NCBI RefSeq assembly: GCF_028769735.1
Contig: NC_088200.1
Coordinates: 72,144,046 to 72,208,045, forward strand
Reading direction: 5' to 3'
Length of the DNA: 64,000 nt
DNA from: Zonotrichia leucophrys gambelii
Lineage: Eukaryota; Chordata; Aves; Passeriformes; Passerellidae
Positions 12,201 through 25,338 of this stretch are shown here, in pieces. The notes below the pieces were generated by a model that saw only the letters and a program-made list of their open reading frames with translations, did not search any database and was not told where the DNA came from. The first letter of the stretch is position 1. Every line of letters starts with the position of its first letter. The position numbers were made by a program, and so were the translations under genes.

Positions 12201-15200
12201 AGCATATTTAGGTCAGGAGAGATTCTCAGGCTCTGTCTGTGGTCTGTTAAACCAGTGGTGTCCAAAGCAGGGTGCATGCACATCAAGGTGTGCATAAAAC
12301 AGTCCCCTGAGGTGTGGAAAAATGTGGGTTTGTGCTATTTATAAATTTTAAAATTGTGTTTATTTCATCTCTAGCTTACAGTTTTTTTTTTTTTTCTCTA
12401 CGTTTTACAAGTTGCATAATATGTTGGGATGGTGGTACCTTGGAAAGGTGGGGTGGACATCTCACCCCTGGATTTTTTCCCCCTGGTGCTGTTTGCAATT
12501 GCAGAAGTTTGGAGATTGCTGTGGTGAACCACAGATGTAGCCAAGACCCGCGTGCTGCACGTGGAACAGCTGTGGTGAACGGCCTTTCATCTAATTTTAG
12601 GACTTGGAAATATGTGAGCTACATGGCCTGAGGCAGAACCCTGGTAAGAAAAATAGGAGTCTTTGGGAGGAAAACAGATGATTATAGGCTAAAGAAAAAA
12701 TCCTAGGGCTAGGAAGAGACAAAGAGGCTGTACAAAACTGCTGCCTTTGCAGCGTGCACACGAGGGGAAGGAGGTTGAGGCACCTTTGCTTGGCACAAAG
12801 GCTGTGGAGGGAGTGGAAGCAGCAGGGCAGCGCTTCAGAAATTATCATGCTGGGGTATTTGGAAGGGGAGATCAGCACAAGAAAAGAAATAAAACCCAGT
12901 GCCCCCAGTCTCTCAGTCCCAGCCGACAGCCCATCTCTCGTCTTTCTGGGGCTCACACAAAATTTGATGCTTACAAAAACTGATGGATTAAAATGAAGAG
13001 GCTGGGGAAAGCCTGTGACTCTGGCAGTACTGGGAGTTCACCAGGAATTAAAGGGCCCAGAGCAGCTGCATAATGTTGTGTTTAAAAACCACTGGAGAGC
13101 AGATGCAGAGAGTGACACCTGCTCTTAGGACAGCTACCCTAAGGAGGCAGGTAGTGAAAGAGAATCAGGGGCTGACGACTTGCTCGTAGGAGGGAAAGAA
13201 GGGATGCCCATACAAGATATATACAACTATAGTCCATTCCAGGGTGCTGTATTTGCTGCAGCGTATAATCCATTCCAGTGCCATGGGTATTAACGATTTG
13301 GCATTTCTTGGCTTTTCTTTTCCCTGTTCCTATTTTGTTTGTGCTGTCACATATGCGAACACACAGTGGTGCAATGTTTTTTTATTATGTCAGTTATTAT
13401 ATTATGTCAGTTCTCATGGCTGAGGTGACGGGAGAAAAATATAAACTAAGGGAAGCAGAGAAAGAAGATCAAATTTGAAACTGCATTATCTGCAAATCAG
13501 AAAATAATTTTCTTTGTGAGAATATGTATATTTCATACTATTAATATTGATTGTGCTTAGTAGATTAGGGAATATAGTATTTCAATATATTTTTTTAATG
13601 TGTTTATGCATACCTAGAGAAATAACTCTTGTGCATTTATAAAATGTGATGTTTTGAGCACTAGAAGCAGCGACTGCACATACATCAGCCAAATCTAGAA
13701 CTGCTTTCTGTGATAATCTGAGATTTAACAGAGTTCATAAGTCCTTCAATGTTGTGAATGGGGTGACTGCACCTTTGTCTAACGCTGTCTTTTGGGGTAT
13801 TTTAAAAAAGCAGTGCATAAATTGGTGGCCCTTGAATGGGCAGAAAATAACAAATTTTTTGTAAAAAACAGTTTCCTCTATGCAAAACTGCTGTATGTAT
13901 GTGTGATACGCAGCCTTATACCAATTTGCTGGAAGTAATTTTTCCATTTTAAAAGAGCTAATCAGTTAATTTTTGAAAATTAGAATAATGGTGTTTTAGA
14001 GGTGAGAGCTGTGCATCAACAGTAGAGGGCTATTAAACAAGATATGCTGTTCTGATGGTCTGCTTGGAAGGATGGCAGCAAACAGCACAGGACATGATGG
14101 TATATTTTATATGCTCTGACTGCTTTTAGTGTTCAAATGACTGTTCAATCACATTCTGACCAAGTCAGATTGCATGCAAAATTGTTCCCTTCAATTTCAA
14201 CCATAGTCACTCATGCAATTTGCAGGCTCCAGTAACATTTGAGTTTATATGAATTTGTATGAGCACACACTCATGCTGGTGTGTAAGTGTCCACAAAATA
14301 CTACTGGCTAACTTTCTGTATAGACTTGATCTGAAATGGTCATGTCTCATGATGTAGGTACGTCTCATTAAAACTCTTACAGAATGTCATTTCAGTAACA
14401 TCACAGTCTTAGAAGTAGCATTAAGGTCTCACCTACAGGAAATTCAGAATTTGTCTTTGTGGGCTGAGCCACTTTAATTTCAACAGCTCAGTTGTTTGTG
14501 TAGACTGTATTGGCTTTAAAAATCAAATGCCCAATATCTCAAACAATGTCTGTGTGAGCTTCTCTGAGGCCTCTGTAGGTGTCATGAGACAAAATTACAC
14601 AGGGAAGAGCACAGACCTCAAAGAATACCAAGGCTTGGCCCTAATGAGGAGCTTAAATCCATAGAAGTGTTTGCAGCAGCCTTGCTGGATTTCATGGTGA
14701 AAAACCATGTCTTTCAGTCTATCAAAATCTAGGGCATCCTTATCCATCAAAACAGGTTTGTGGCCTTGCAGCCAGACAAATGCTGTTGCCTTTTCTAGTA
14801 GCAGCACAGGTTCTGAAATAATTCTGCAAGGACAAGGGTTTGTCAGACCTTGGCTGTCAGGGCTTGCCCAAAGCTTTGTTCTGCTCTTTTAACTCTTACA
14901 GCAGTTGTCTGAAGGAATGGCATTACCCGATCAGTTTTAGCTTTAGCTTGCTTTTATATTGTTGTGTAATTTAGTGCCTATTTTTATAATGATCCTCATC
15001 ACTTTCTCTGACTATTGAGTAGAACAAACAAGTCTCTATTCTTTTAAAAATGAACTGTGTGAATGGCAGCATGGGAAACAGCGGGCATGGCACAATAGCG
15101 GAGGCCTGAAATCTATTGAATATAGGGTGGTACCAGAGCCAATCAATCTATCCCACCCACCAAAGAGGTGTTGAGTGCACTAAAGAGGAACAAGCTCTCA

Positions 15201-15532
15201 CCATCAGGTTTTTCTTGGAGAAAACCTGTGCCATGACCCTCTGTCCTCCTCCAGACTAAGCAGGATTTACAGAGTCTGTGGATAGCATAACAGTACAGAG
15301 AAGGGAGAGGTATTACAAGGTCTGTAAATTCAGAAATGTTTTTTTTTTATAGTTGGCTGTATTTTTTATAGTAATAAATAGATTTGGACTAATAAGTAGT
15401 TCTTTTCTTTTAAAATGCAGTAGTATAACAATAGGTTCTTAAATTCTTGGCTTTCCATCCAGGGCGTGTTTATGAGGCCCACATAAATTGCATGAGCTGT
15501 GCTCAGTACTGTCCTTACAAGTGGGCAAATTT
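9263..15532. other. unique DNA, no gene recognised
   Basis: There is no repeat family or exon I can name. The minus-strand open frame at 10536-11048 (170 codons) has no recognisable domain. A T-run lies at about 12380-12395. Short direct repeats occur at 13227/13264 (TCCATTCCAG) and 13384-13410 (ATTATGTCAGTT twice). The stretch 10970-11075 is repeat-free and looks a little like conserved non-coding DNA. Confidence 0.5.
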
Positions 15533-15537
15533 GGGTA

Positions 15538-15578
<41 letters not shown>

Positions 15579-15696
15579 GTGTGTATATATATATATGGGT
15601 ATATATATATGGGTATATATATATGGGTATATATATACACCATATATATATATATGTATATAAATTTGGGTGTATATATATATAAGTATATATGGG
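15533..15696. repeat. TA-rich compound microsatellite with GGG punctuations
   Basis: A long TA run starts near 15542. It is followed by several tandem units of GGGTATATATATAT type with a period of about 14-15 bases, then more TA and TGTATA units to about 15696. The open frames over it (YIYIYMG-type repeats) are products of the repeat and not genes. Confidence 0.93.
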
Positions 15697-18600
15697 GATT
15701 ATACTTGATGGGGGTTATACTTCCCTTGGCTGCATAATGGACACAGATAAAGAAAAGAGGAAAGCAAAAAAATTGTTTTTCATTGCTATTAAGGAGAGCT
15801 TCTGCCAAGGTATTTTATGAGGGAAAAGAGCAGGAATGCTAGAAATCCATTGTCTGTCTTGGAAAGGGATGAAGGTAGAGGTTTATAAACCAAGTGAAGC
15901 AACAAAAGATTCACATGAGATTGAGCTAGCTGCTGGGTTTGCCAGAGTCTGTGCAGTCCTTGTGCGTCCCTGACAGCCCCACTGCCAATGTGAATTCCAG
16001 AATACAAGAGGAGCAGGAGGCCCTGCCCCTGGACCTCGTTGCCAAAGGCTACACTGTGGAGAGGCAGTTGTTTGTTTACTTTCATAATATTACAGCCTGC
16101 AATCAATACTCACACAGTTTGCTGAGCCCTGAGGGGACAAAATGAATGGGTTTTTTCTTTCTATCTGGAGTCCACTGGCTTGTGCCTGTTACACGACCAG
16201 TTTTTAAACCAGCTCACCATGATTTTGAGAGGAGATTTCCAATGCAGAATTCATCCCCTGGGAAAAAAAAAAAAATCAGAAATAAATACAACCACGTTAA
16301 TTACCTGATTTTCATCCCCTTACCCGGTCTAGCACTGCTGTTCTCTGTTCCTTCCCATGCTCATTTCAACATTTCTGCCTGTTGATCTTTATACTGAGAC
16401 CTGTGTGGACACCCCCCAAAGTGTTGGCTTCCTAAGCTGTCATAGAAGGGCAGTGGGAGGAGAGGGGTTTGGGAATTTACTCACAGATGTCCATCTGAGC
16501 TGGCACTTTGCAGAAGCTTCATCCCTGCACTTAAATGGGTGGATCAGCAGCTTGCTTGGGCTTAGGCTCAGCAGATGTGGCATACAAAAGCACCATGAAG
16601 CACATATTTTTGAAATACGTTTTTAATATTGGGTTGGCATTCCCAAAATTAGGTCTGTGCAGAGCTGTGAAGCTCCATTATAAATGAAAATATTTCTCAT
16701 TCTTGCTAACACATAAGCAACCAATTGGTTTTTTTAATAGCTTAGTAGGTTTCAGTCAAACAGTTGGCTAAGGTTTTGTAAAGAAAAAAAGAAAACCAGT
16801 TTTCTGGAGTAAAGTACAAATTTATGAATGAAGAAAATGCCTTTGAATATTTTTTTCTTATGATACAGTATTTTAATAATTTTAAAATAACATTAAATTA
16901 TCTTTGGCAAGACGCTGCTGCTTTTGGGAGGGTGAGGGTAAAGTGTTTTCCAGAGTCTATTTTAGTGATAGACAAAATTTTCAGTCCTGTGCTTTTACCT
17001 CACAGGGAAAAGCTGGGGCCTGTTTTACTCTCCTACCCTCCATCCCATAGGATTTTTCATGTAGTTCATTTAATTTTCATCTCATCTGCCCCATTCTACT
17101 GTTACCTGCTCTATTCTTGAAGTTTTCTTTTGCTTTCTTCTTTTTCTTCAATATTGGTGTCCCTCCTTTTTCACCAGTTTAGAGCCTGAGGTGGAGGCTG
17201 CTGGTTTTCTCCTCTTGAAATTGTTCAGTTTCCTCAATGCCTGTTGGTGCTTTGCATGGGGACCCACCAAACAGAATTGAACTAGTTTCAGAGGGTAAAA
17301 TTTGGTCACAAGCCCTTCATGATAGTATCCCAAGTACCTTGGGGATTTTTGGTTTCCAGCCAGAACCTTGCAAGCCTATAGATGCAAATCAGAAATGGTG
17401 TTGATTATTTTTTTTGGTGAGTTATACAAAGGAGACGGTCCATGTAGAACTATCATGGAATAGTTTACAGATGGTGATTTAGCATAAACAGAGTACCTGT
17501 ATCTCAAGCCCATGACTAATTAACTCAATGAGTTGCAGTTCTGGATCTCAGCTATGTTACTTTTGGAACAATATCCCGCTACATTTCCATTACACTGATC
17601 ATGCAATTTATCTCTGTAATTCAGAATCCTTTATGTACAGGAAGAGTTCCATTATTGCTGACCACACCTGCAATTTCATTGCTTTAAATACCCTTAGAGG
17701 TGGATGGAGTTTTAACCAGAAATAAAAGAAACAACCTGAAACGTACCTTTTGTGTTTGTTCAGAAAAGATCACAAGGTGATTGGTCTAAATAAAGGTGAC
17801 GTGCCTTCAGGTGGGATGGGTGGAGGCCAGAAATAGTCTTTCTTCTTCCCACAAGTGTTTCATTTAGATTCACTTTAGAGTTTGAAAGGGTGAAATGAGA
17901 CCTAGAGCAGTTAGGTTTTTTTTTTTTTTACTTAAAAGACAGTTAGGAGCAGGACAGTCTTGTAATTGCACGGATAAATTTGGTGGATTTTTTTTTTTTT
18001 TTCTGGAGAGTGCTTATTATTTTCTTAAAGAGTTCCCTAATGAAATTAGTCAGATTCCTTCTTCAGTGATCACGTGCCACTAATCCTTTTGCAAAAAAAG
18101 AGAGGGGCATTGTCAGCTATAGCAGGTAAAACCTTTTATTCATACAGTTTTGCTGATGTGATACCACATTTCAGTGCATTTCATTCAAAACAACACCAAG
18201 TGATACAGTGTAAAATTTCAAAAGGAATTCAGTGTCTCACCAAATGGAGCAGACCAACCATGATGATGGTTCCAGACCTGCTTTACAAGGAGAGGTCCAT
18301 GGATTTGAGAGGATTCAGAACTGGGCTTGTGGCCATTTTTTTTTTTGGCTTTCTGGATATTAGCATGCACATACCTGCTATTCACTCAGATATGTTTGGT
18401 TTCTCTTTGACATCTATAAAATTCTGGCCAAGTGGTGTAAATGAAAATTCTGTTGACAGAAGCTGTGGCATTGAAATTTCACTTTCCTCCCCACAGTGAG
18501 ACATTGTTAGAGGCCCTCTGCTGTGCTGAAATAACACTTGAACTCTCTTGAAGATATAAGTGGTGCAGAACCCTTATCAGTTTGCCTATCCATGGACTTT

Positions 18601-19634
18601 GTACTGTTATTTACCACTCAGTCATGGGATATTTTCTACTTGAAGCTGGTAACAAGGGAAAACAACCCTAACAACCCTTGAAATCTGAGGCATCACTTTC
18701 TTCCAGGTATCAAAATCTGCTTTGACACCAGGAATTCAGCAACACATTTTTAAAAGAATGAATTTAGGAATCAAGATAGTTATTAATGTAGCTTTTTTCA
18801 TAACCAGATGGGCTATCTACTAACAGATATCATTTCAGATATGCTGTGAACTGTATTACTTATGTATCACTGTTCTGTGTCAAGTGCTGAATGTGAAGAT
18901 GTGACTTCTGCTAGCAGAAAAGAGTCAGAATTCTCATCAGAGAAAGAAAAAATTTTCTGCCTTAAATGCTGTAAAATATTTTTTTATGTAGTGGTGAACA
19001 TGTGTAGATTTATTTTGCATATTGTTTTTATTCCTTTTTTTTGGCTGCTATTAGTGATATGCAATTAGTTTTTTGGCCAGGAGCCTGTGAAGACACCTGT
19101 AAGGAGCACTTTCACTGACAGGGCAATTTATTTGAATGGCGTACCTATTGAATGGTATTGTTCTCCTGGCAGAAACCAGGAGAGTTTATAATAAATTGTA
19201 TTCTGGGGTGAGATCTATATTCAGTAAACTGAGCTTCTGCTTTGCCAGTTCAGTTCCCCTTTTCAGTGTTCTGGCAAAGTGTGACATTGTGCTGCTCACA
19301 CAGGAGTGCCCTTGGAGACAGCCACCAGCCGAGGCCTGAAGCTTAGCACATAACATTTGTTTATTTGTTTATTGCCACTAGACAACTTTGCATTTAACAG
19401 CTAAAGATCAAGCATGACTCAGACACTCAGGTTTGGACAGGCATTTTCTCCAGTCTCACACCATGTTACTGGTTTAGTAGCTGTGGTGTTGGTGTCCCTG
19501 TGCCTCTCAGTTCACAAGGAATGGGTAAAGAGTTCTTTGATGATATAAGTGTCTTCCCTTTTTCCCAAGCCCCGTTGTGTGTAGGGCACATTTCCTCAAG
19601 GGCAACATCATCCAAAGGATAACTTTCTCCTTGG
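15697..19634. other. unique DNA with homopolymer runs, no gene recognised
   Basis: T-runs lie at about 17918, 17990 and 18337, and an A-run at 16261. Open frames at 15939-16145 (+) and 17148-17333 (-) have protein-like composition but no identifiable family and no clear splice sites. Nothing else is supported. Confidence 0.5.
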
Positions 19635-19639
19635 CAGGT
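19635..19639 (+). repeat. target-site duplication, left copy (CAGGT)
   Basis: CAGGT is repeated exactly at 20313-20317 and abuts the TG and CA ends of the LTR between them. Five bases fits ERVL-type integration. Confidence 0.8.
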
Positions 19640-20312
19640 TGTCTTGGTTTGGAAAGACAGGAGTCTGCTGAGGAAGGCAGGAGCCTCCCCTGAAATGGAG
19701 AATGTAAACCCTCCATACCCCTCCGAATTGCTATAAATTTTAAATTAAGGGGCTCTCAGGCAAAATTATGGGAGCAGGAAATAGCAGTTCTTTAATAGGG
19801 AAGAAAAATAAAAGGATAAAATAAACAATGCAGTACACTAAAACAACACTGACAGAGTCAGAACCCAACCTGACACCCTGTGGGGTGTTGGTAGCAGTCC
19901 AACTGGAAATGGGGCTTCAGCCCTCCTGGAGTGTCAGGTGTGGTTCTGTTGGAGCAGGGATTCCTGTAGAGAAGGATGTATTCTTTCTCCGAAGATCCAG
20001 TGGAAGAAGAGGAAGCTGCTGTTCCTCTGGGAAATCCAGCAGAGAGCCCATGCTGCTGTTTCAGAACCTCCAGATTATATCTGGGTAGCAATATTTGGCT
20101 CCTCCCTCTGGGCAGAGCATCTCACAATGGGATGTTATAGTTCTTATCAGTCATGCAGTGACATTCAATAGTCTGTTATCAGCAGATGTCCCCTCTGGAG
20201 GGAGGAATGTTTGTGGTCACTCATGAGAGAGATAAAGCAAACTGCCCACTTGGCAAAAGACAACTGCCATACAGATAGTAATAGAATACATCTTGCCTTG
20301 CAATTTTCAACA
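19640..20312. mobile_element. solo LTR, family B (ERVL-like), 673 bp
   Basis: The element begins TGTCTTGGTTTGGAAAGAC and ends TTGCAATTTTCAACA, with a 5 bp duplication outside. I recognise the body (CTGACAGAGTCAG, CACCCTGTGG, GAGTGTCAG, CCAGATTATATCTGGGTAG, GCTCCTCCCTCTGGGCAGAG, CTCACAATGGGATGTTATA) as a common songbird LTR type, from memory only. AATAAA occurs on the + strand at 19807 and 19820. A TATA-like AGATATAATC is readable on the minus strand, so orientation is not settled. No internal viral genes are present. Confidence 0.87.
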
Positions 20313-20317
20313 CAGGT
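20313..20317 (+). repeat. target-site duplication, right copy (CAGGT)
   Basis: This is an exact repeat of 19635-19639 on the far side of the LTR. Confidence 0.8.
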
Positions 20318-23300
20318 AAAAATTAGTGCGTTGTGGGCCACTGAGGTAACAGAGTGCCAATTGTCTGTACCTCGTAATTGTTGCAACCTTTGTTATTCTC
20401 TTAGTTTTGCTGTTTTCAGGGAAGCGGTCTGCTTTGTGTTTGGATGCAAGGCTGGCAAGCAGATGCCACAAGGCTATTTGTGCTTTTTGTCACATGGTTT
20501 GGCTTTTGAAGTGATTCATGCCGCCACTGTGGTTTCAATTACTTTGAAAACAGTAACGTCTCTGCTTGGAATTTACTGACTGCCTTTTGCAGTAAAATCT
20601 TACGTTTTATTTCTTCGGCCCTTTTTTGTGCATCAGTTCGATTTATGTGGAAGAGAGCTCTGGGGAAGGAATTTTAACCCTCTATTTTTCTGTTGCAACC
20701 CTGTTCAGAACTGCAGGCATGCTCATGGAGAGTTGCACAGGGATAATGTGGAGCCTTTGGACATGGCAGGTGAAATTACAAAGAGAAAACATGAGGCTGT
20801 GGCATCCTGTGGCAGTGTTTGATCAGCCCTCATTTTGTAAGGTTGCACTGTGTGTTCTGCTGGCTCCAGGAGCAAGCAATCAGGGAAACCTGTATTCCTG
20901 AAATGTGCAATTTCTTGTGCAGGAATTAGCAAGCACATTTGAAGTGCAGAGATTGTGTTGTCAAGTGGACAGAGCTCCTGACACGAGTCTGAGAAGAATT
21001 GTCTTCCTTCAGCCTGTACACTGAGTCATTTGTGATGTTTGGCAAATTGCTTCAGCTGTTTCCCTCCACAGGAAATAGAGGACCCCCCTTTACAGTGAGA
21101 TCTGTAAGAGATAGTATAATATATAATGATTATAAAGATACACTTCTTTGCCAAAGCCTAGATAATCATTGTTAGCAGCGGTATTACTTTTAATTTGTTT
21201 CCTTAACTGAACGGGGGTTTGACATAAGCAATTTGTGTTTCATTTGAGCAAAATGATCGTTGATGTAATGGTGCAGAGGTTTTGATGATTTTTTTTTGCT
21301 TGTAAACAGAATTAATCTTTTAATGAGAGTAAAGATCTTTTTAATTTGAAGCCAATTGCCAGCAGAGGTCTGCAAATTGCTACCGTAAGGTTCAAGTAAT
21401 TTGCATAAGGAAATACTGATGTATTTCAAGTATCTTTTACATTGTTACAGAAATATTTGGTGTTCCTTCTAACATAATATTTCCACCTCGTTTTGGAAGC
21501 ATGTTAGCTGCTGCTGAAACTATCATGAAACTAAGAGACAGAAATCCTTTTTTTTTGTGTTTGCATCACATCCTGGTACCAAATGAGCAGTGGTTACCCT
21601 CCTCACCTCTTTCCTGGTCAGGGAAGATTTGGGATTCTCCTATGAGGTGGTATCCCACATGTGCCAGTGGCTTTGCTGCTGCTGTGGTTTGTGTAGCAGC
21701 TCCTGGATTTCAGGCTGGTGGTCTCTGACCTAAGTCAGAACAAACAAGCATTGATTCTGCTTAACTGAAATGCAGTTAAAAACTGTGATGAACAGGGCCC
21801 TGTTAGCATGTCTGGATTGTTGGTTTGACGGTTCTCCGCAGAAACCCAGACATCCACTGTGGCAATGTGTGAAATACGTTGTTCATCTTCTCTTCCTTCC
21901 AATGCAGGACATGGCTTAAAAAACATAGGTTTGACCACAGGGTCTCCAGAGGAATAGACCACAAATTAACTATTTTGATGACTGATCACACAGGACAGCG
22001 CCTGAATGTGCTATGGCTGCTGCAGGAACTCACACTGTAAAGGCTCAGTGAATGCTAGCTTGTCCTAGATATGTCCTTCTTGCTGTCTGCCACATGCTCA
22101 CATAAAGGGCTTTAGAATATACCTGAATGGGGCATTCTGAAAGCCATTCCCCTGGACAGACCCCTGAGGCAAGAAAATCTCTTCAGCTTGAATTCTCTTT
22201 TTCTTTTCTGTCTTTTTCATTCCGTTTTCAATTAACTTATTTATATTCTCTGCCTCCACCTGCTCTCCCAGGAGATGCCAGGCAATAACCTCCTGTGCTG
22301 TAGATATGGGGCTTTCTGAAAATGTACAGGTGAGGTAAATTGAACAAGATGAGAGCTAATTTTAATTAATTCACAAATATTGCATTATACAATTACATAT
22401 ATTGTTTTAAGAGTGGAAGCATCTCATAATACCAAAGCTTCAGATTATTAATATTCTCTCTACAGTGAATTCTAATTAGTTAGAGCAGGTCTGACCAGTT
22501 CTACTCTCATGCTGTGATAACATACCAGGCCTGGAAAGGTCACAGCTAGTGGGATCCAAAAAGACTCTTACAGTTTCCCTCACATGAGTTCCTTAGGAAT
22601 TCAGTCAAATTGATAAAATGGGAAATAATAAATGGAGAAAGTTGATGCTGATATTATAGCTTTTATTTGCCATTGCTTTGGTCAGAGACTTTGGATTCCA
22701 AAAGTTTGTTCAGTGTGAAAAGGTCTGCCTGGATTAGAAAACAAGATTTTTACCAAAATTTCTTTTACACCTTATTATGTAAGAGAGAACTCAGTTTTGC
22801 TCAAAGGACCATAATAAAATGTAAAATAAATTTTGGTGAAAATCTTGAGTTCTCTCTGGCTGCTCTGCAGGCTGAAGCATCCGGGGTTTGCTGTAATCTG
22901 TGTTTTGCTGTCAGTATCCCTAGAGGACTCATTTCCAGCTGAAGAGAGACAAAAGATGATGCTCCCACTGGGACTGCACCTTTGCTTCCCTTTACACTTT
23001 ACTATCAAGTAAACCTGATAAAAAGACCAAGCACTGGTAGCTGAGGGTTTTCCCACAATCTGGGAATTAGCTGATCATGCAACAATTTGGTCTCTTCCTA
23101 CTTCAGCCTGACACAAATATGTCATCACACAGGAGAGAAGCTGGCATGTAAAATGCTTTCCCATAGCCAGTGCAGTTCTTTTAAACCAGTGGTGCACAAT
23201 AAACTTAAAGGAACAGGCATGGTGATAAACATCTGTGAAATCAGGGGTCCCCTAGTGTTAAATCAGGCAGTTTTATATGACTATGAACCCTCAGTTTCTT

Positions 23301-25280
23301 TGCCAGTTTGTTCAGTTGCTTTCAGTCATTTGTTGGGCAAAGTAATTAAATTCTTGGATTGTCTTGCAACCCTCTGTTTTGGTTAGGAACACACATCAGC
23401 TGCAACTGAAGGCATAGCTTGGGGCTACAGTATTGTGGTATGGAAAATCCTGGTTATTTCTAACCTTAGTCTAACCTTAGAAAAATTTCTTTGAATAATG
23501 CTCTGTAGGCTGCTCTTACTCTTTAACCTGCTGTTCCACCAGATACCATGTTTGCCAAGCCAAAGGGCACAAGAGATGGGGGTATTAAAAGTGCTGTTAA
23601 AAAATGAATTGCTGATTTTTTTTTCCCCTATGGTCCAAATGGGGTTGGATTACCTTGTCTTTTTTAAAGCAATGACGCTAACCTCTGAGATAAACCCCAT
23701 TTTATTTAATAAGTAAAGTTGAAGTCTGTTTGGAAAATGAAGAGTTTTGAGAATAGTTGTATTTTAGGATGGGATACAGTGTAAGATGGGAGCACCTGAG
23801 GTACATCACAGGTGACATTCCTGACTGTTTTGTTTGCCCTGAAACTGTATTTCTCAATGCTTAGCAGTTGAGAAGCTCTTCTTGACACAGAATTTGGCCT
23901 CACTGGAGTCACAGGAGCTCTGCTGTGCCTAAATCCACTATATACATTGTGTATTTTCCGTCAGTGGGTCAAGCTGTGAGGAGCTGAGATCAGGAACGCC
24001 TTAAGCAGTTCACAGGTGGTGAGACAAGAGCCTGCATCGTGGTGCAGGTGGCAAGCACTGGCAGCTGATCCAGCTCCTCCACCCTGTCCTCAGCTGAGCT
24101 CCCTCGTGCTGACCATGGTATTTCTCCCAGTAGCCCTGCTGAGAGCTGGTGACAAGTCACTGACCTCTCTGTGAACCTCACGGGCTTCGTGTGCCAAGGC
24201 CTGAATTGCCACCCAGGTGCCAGTGAGGTCAGAGAGTCACAGGAGCATGCTGTGCAAAGCGCCCTCTGCAAAATACATCGGTTTCCATCTCCCTCCTCTT
24301 GCCTGGCCCTGGCACATGGAGGAGCTTGGCATCAGGGCAGAGTTTCTTTGTGAGTGTTGCAAGTGAGGCTGGACCCACCTGAATCTGTGATGCTGCTTAT
24401 TGTGCTTGGGCTAAAATTGGTAGCAGAGGATTTTGATTCTCTGCTGTTTCTCATGCTCTGTGCAATCCTGCACCTGGCAGCTCTGGGCTTTTCTAGCTTC
24501 CCTCCTACTCTGTGTCTCCCTGTAAAGGCATTTAAACCAGATTTAGCTTCTTGATTTGTTGCCTCATGCATGCAGAAAAAGACAGACACTTTCTGTAAAA
24601 TTTGTGTTAGTCTTCTCTTCTCTGCTTCTTCTACTTTTCATGCAAAAATAGTGTCTTAGCTCAGTGTTATAGGGTCATGTTAATTGAGATAGCCGGTAGC
24701 CTGAAGAAACGCTAAGTGAGTAGATTTTGATGTGTTAATGTATGAATTTCTATCAGGACAGAAAAGCTCTGCAGAAAAGGCCCAGGTCTTCATTGCATTT
24801 GCTTGTTATGGGGAGAGAGGTTTTGTGCATAGCACATGTTGTCATCTTGAGCAGATTTATACAGATAAACATTCTGATCATTTGTACAGTCAGTATACTG
24901 TAAGCATATCTGTCAAAGTGCAAGTTTAAAAGTCAATTACCAAAATCTCCTGGTTTAAAACACACTGTAGGCAGGTCAGTGGGCTGAAAAATGTGATTTT
25001 ACAATTCAGAAGAAGAATCTTGTGCTTGGGAGTGGATTGTATTTAAGGAAAACTATTGTATTCCTTATCACCTTCGGCTCTGTATATGATGTATCTTGTA
25101 ACCTCTGTCTGTCTATTCTATTGTGTTGTAAGGGTAGAGCTCTCTCAGGCTGTTTTGTACACAGGTAGACCTTGAAGTTCTGACTAGACTGTGTCCTTGG
25201 TCTATTAGGTCAGTGCTCTATGTTATGAACCTAATTTTGGAGCTTGCAAACATGTGAAATATACTGAAATACCTCTGTCT
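20318..25280. other. intronic or flanking DNA before PLPPR1 start exon
   Basis: No repeat or second gene was recognised. The segment 21100-21430 is repeat-free and rich in TAAT/ATTA and octamer-like motifs (ATTTGCATAA at about 21400), which suggests possible regulatory DNA. The segment 24000-24550 is relatively GC-rich without a recognisable exon. Confidence 0.5.
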
Positions 25281-25293
25281 TTTTCTTTTTCAG
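25281..25293 (+). other. splice acceptor of PLPPR1 first coding exon
   Basis: A long pyrimidine run (ttttctttttcag) ends in CAG at 25291-25293. A possible branch-point sequence, CTGAA with the A at 25267, lies 26 bases upstream. Known PLPPR1 structure, with the start codon inside an internal exon, agrees with this acceptor. Confidence 0.85.
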
Positions 25294-25338
25294 GATATAA
25301 AGTTTTGAACAGTGCCTCCCCAAGAAGTGTGATGAGAA
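25294..25338 (+). other. PLPPR1: PLPPR1 5' untranslated part of the first coding exon
   Basis: These 45 bases lie between the CAG acceptor and the PLPPR1 ATG and should be the end of the 5' untranslated region. They contain an upstream ATG at 25332, in a different frame from the main start. The rest of the 5' untranslated region must come from one or more upstream exons that I cannot identify here. Confidence 0.8.

Noticed and set aside
15447..15808. Tyrosine/isoleucine-rich open frames on both strands
   Set aside because: They are translations of the TA-rich compound microsatellite.
17148..17333. Basic minus-strand frame containing NNFKRRKPAASTSGSKLVKK
   Set aside because: It looks somewhat protein-like, but I could not link it to any family and it lacks splice sites. 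Not enough to call a pseudogene.
18074..18499. 141-codon + strand open frame
   Set aside because: No homology, no regulatory or splice context. Likely chance.
19507..20386. Several open frames on both strands
   Set aside because: They fall within or across the family B solo LTR and do not correspond to viral genes.
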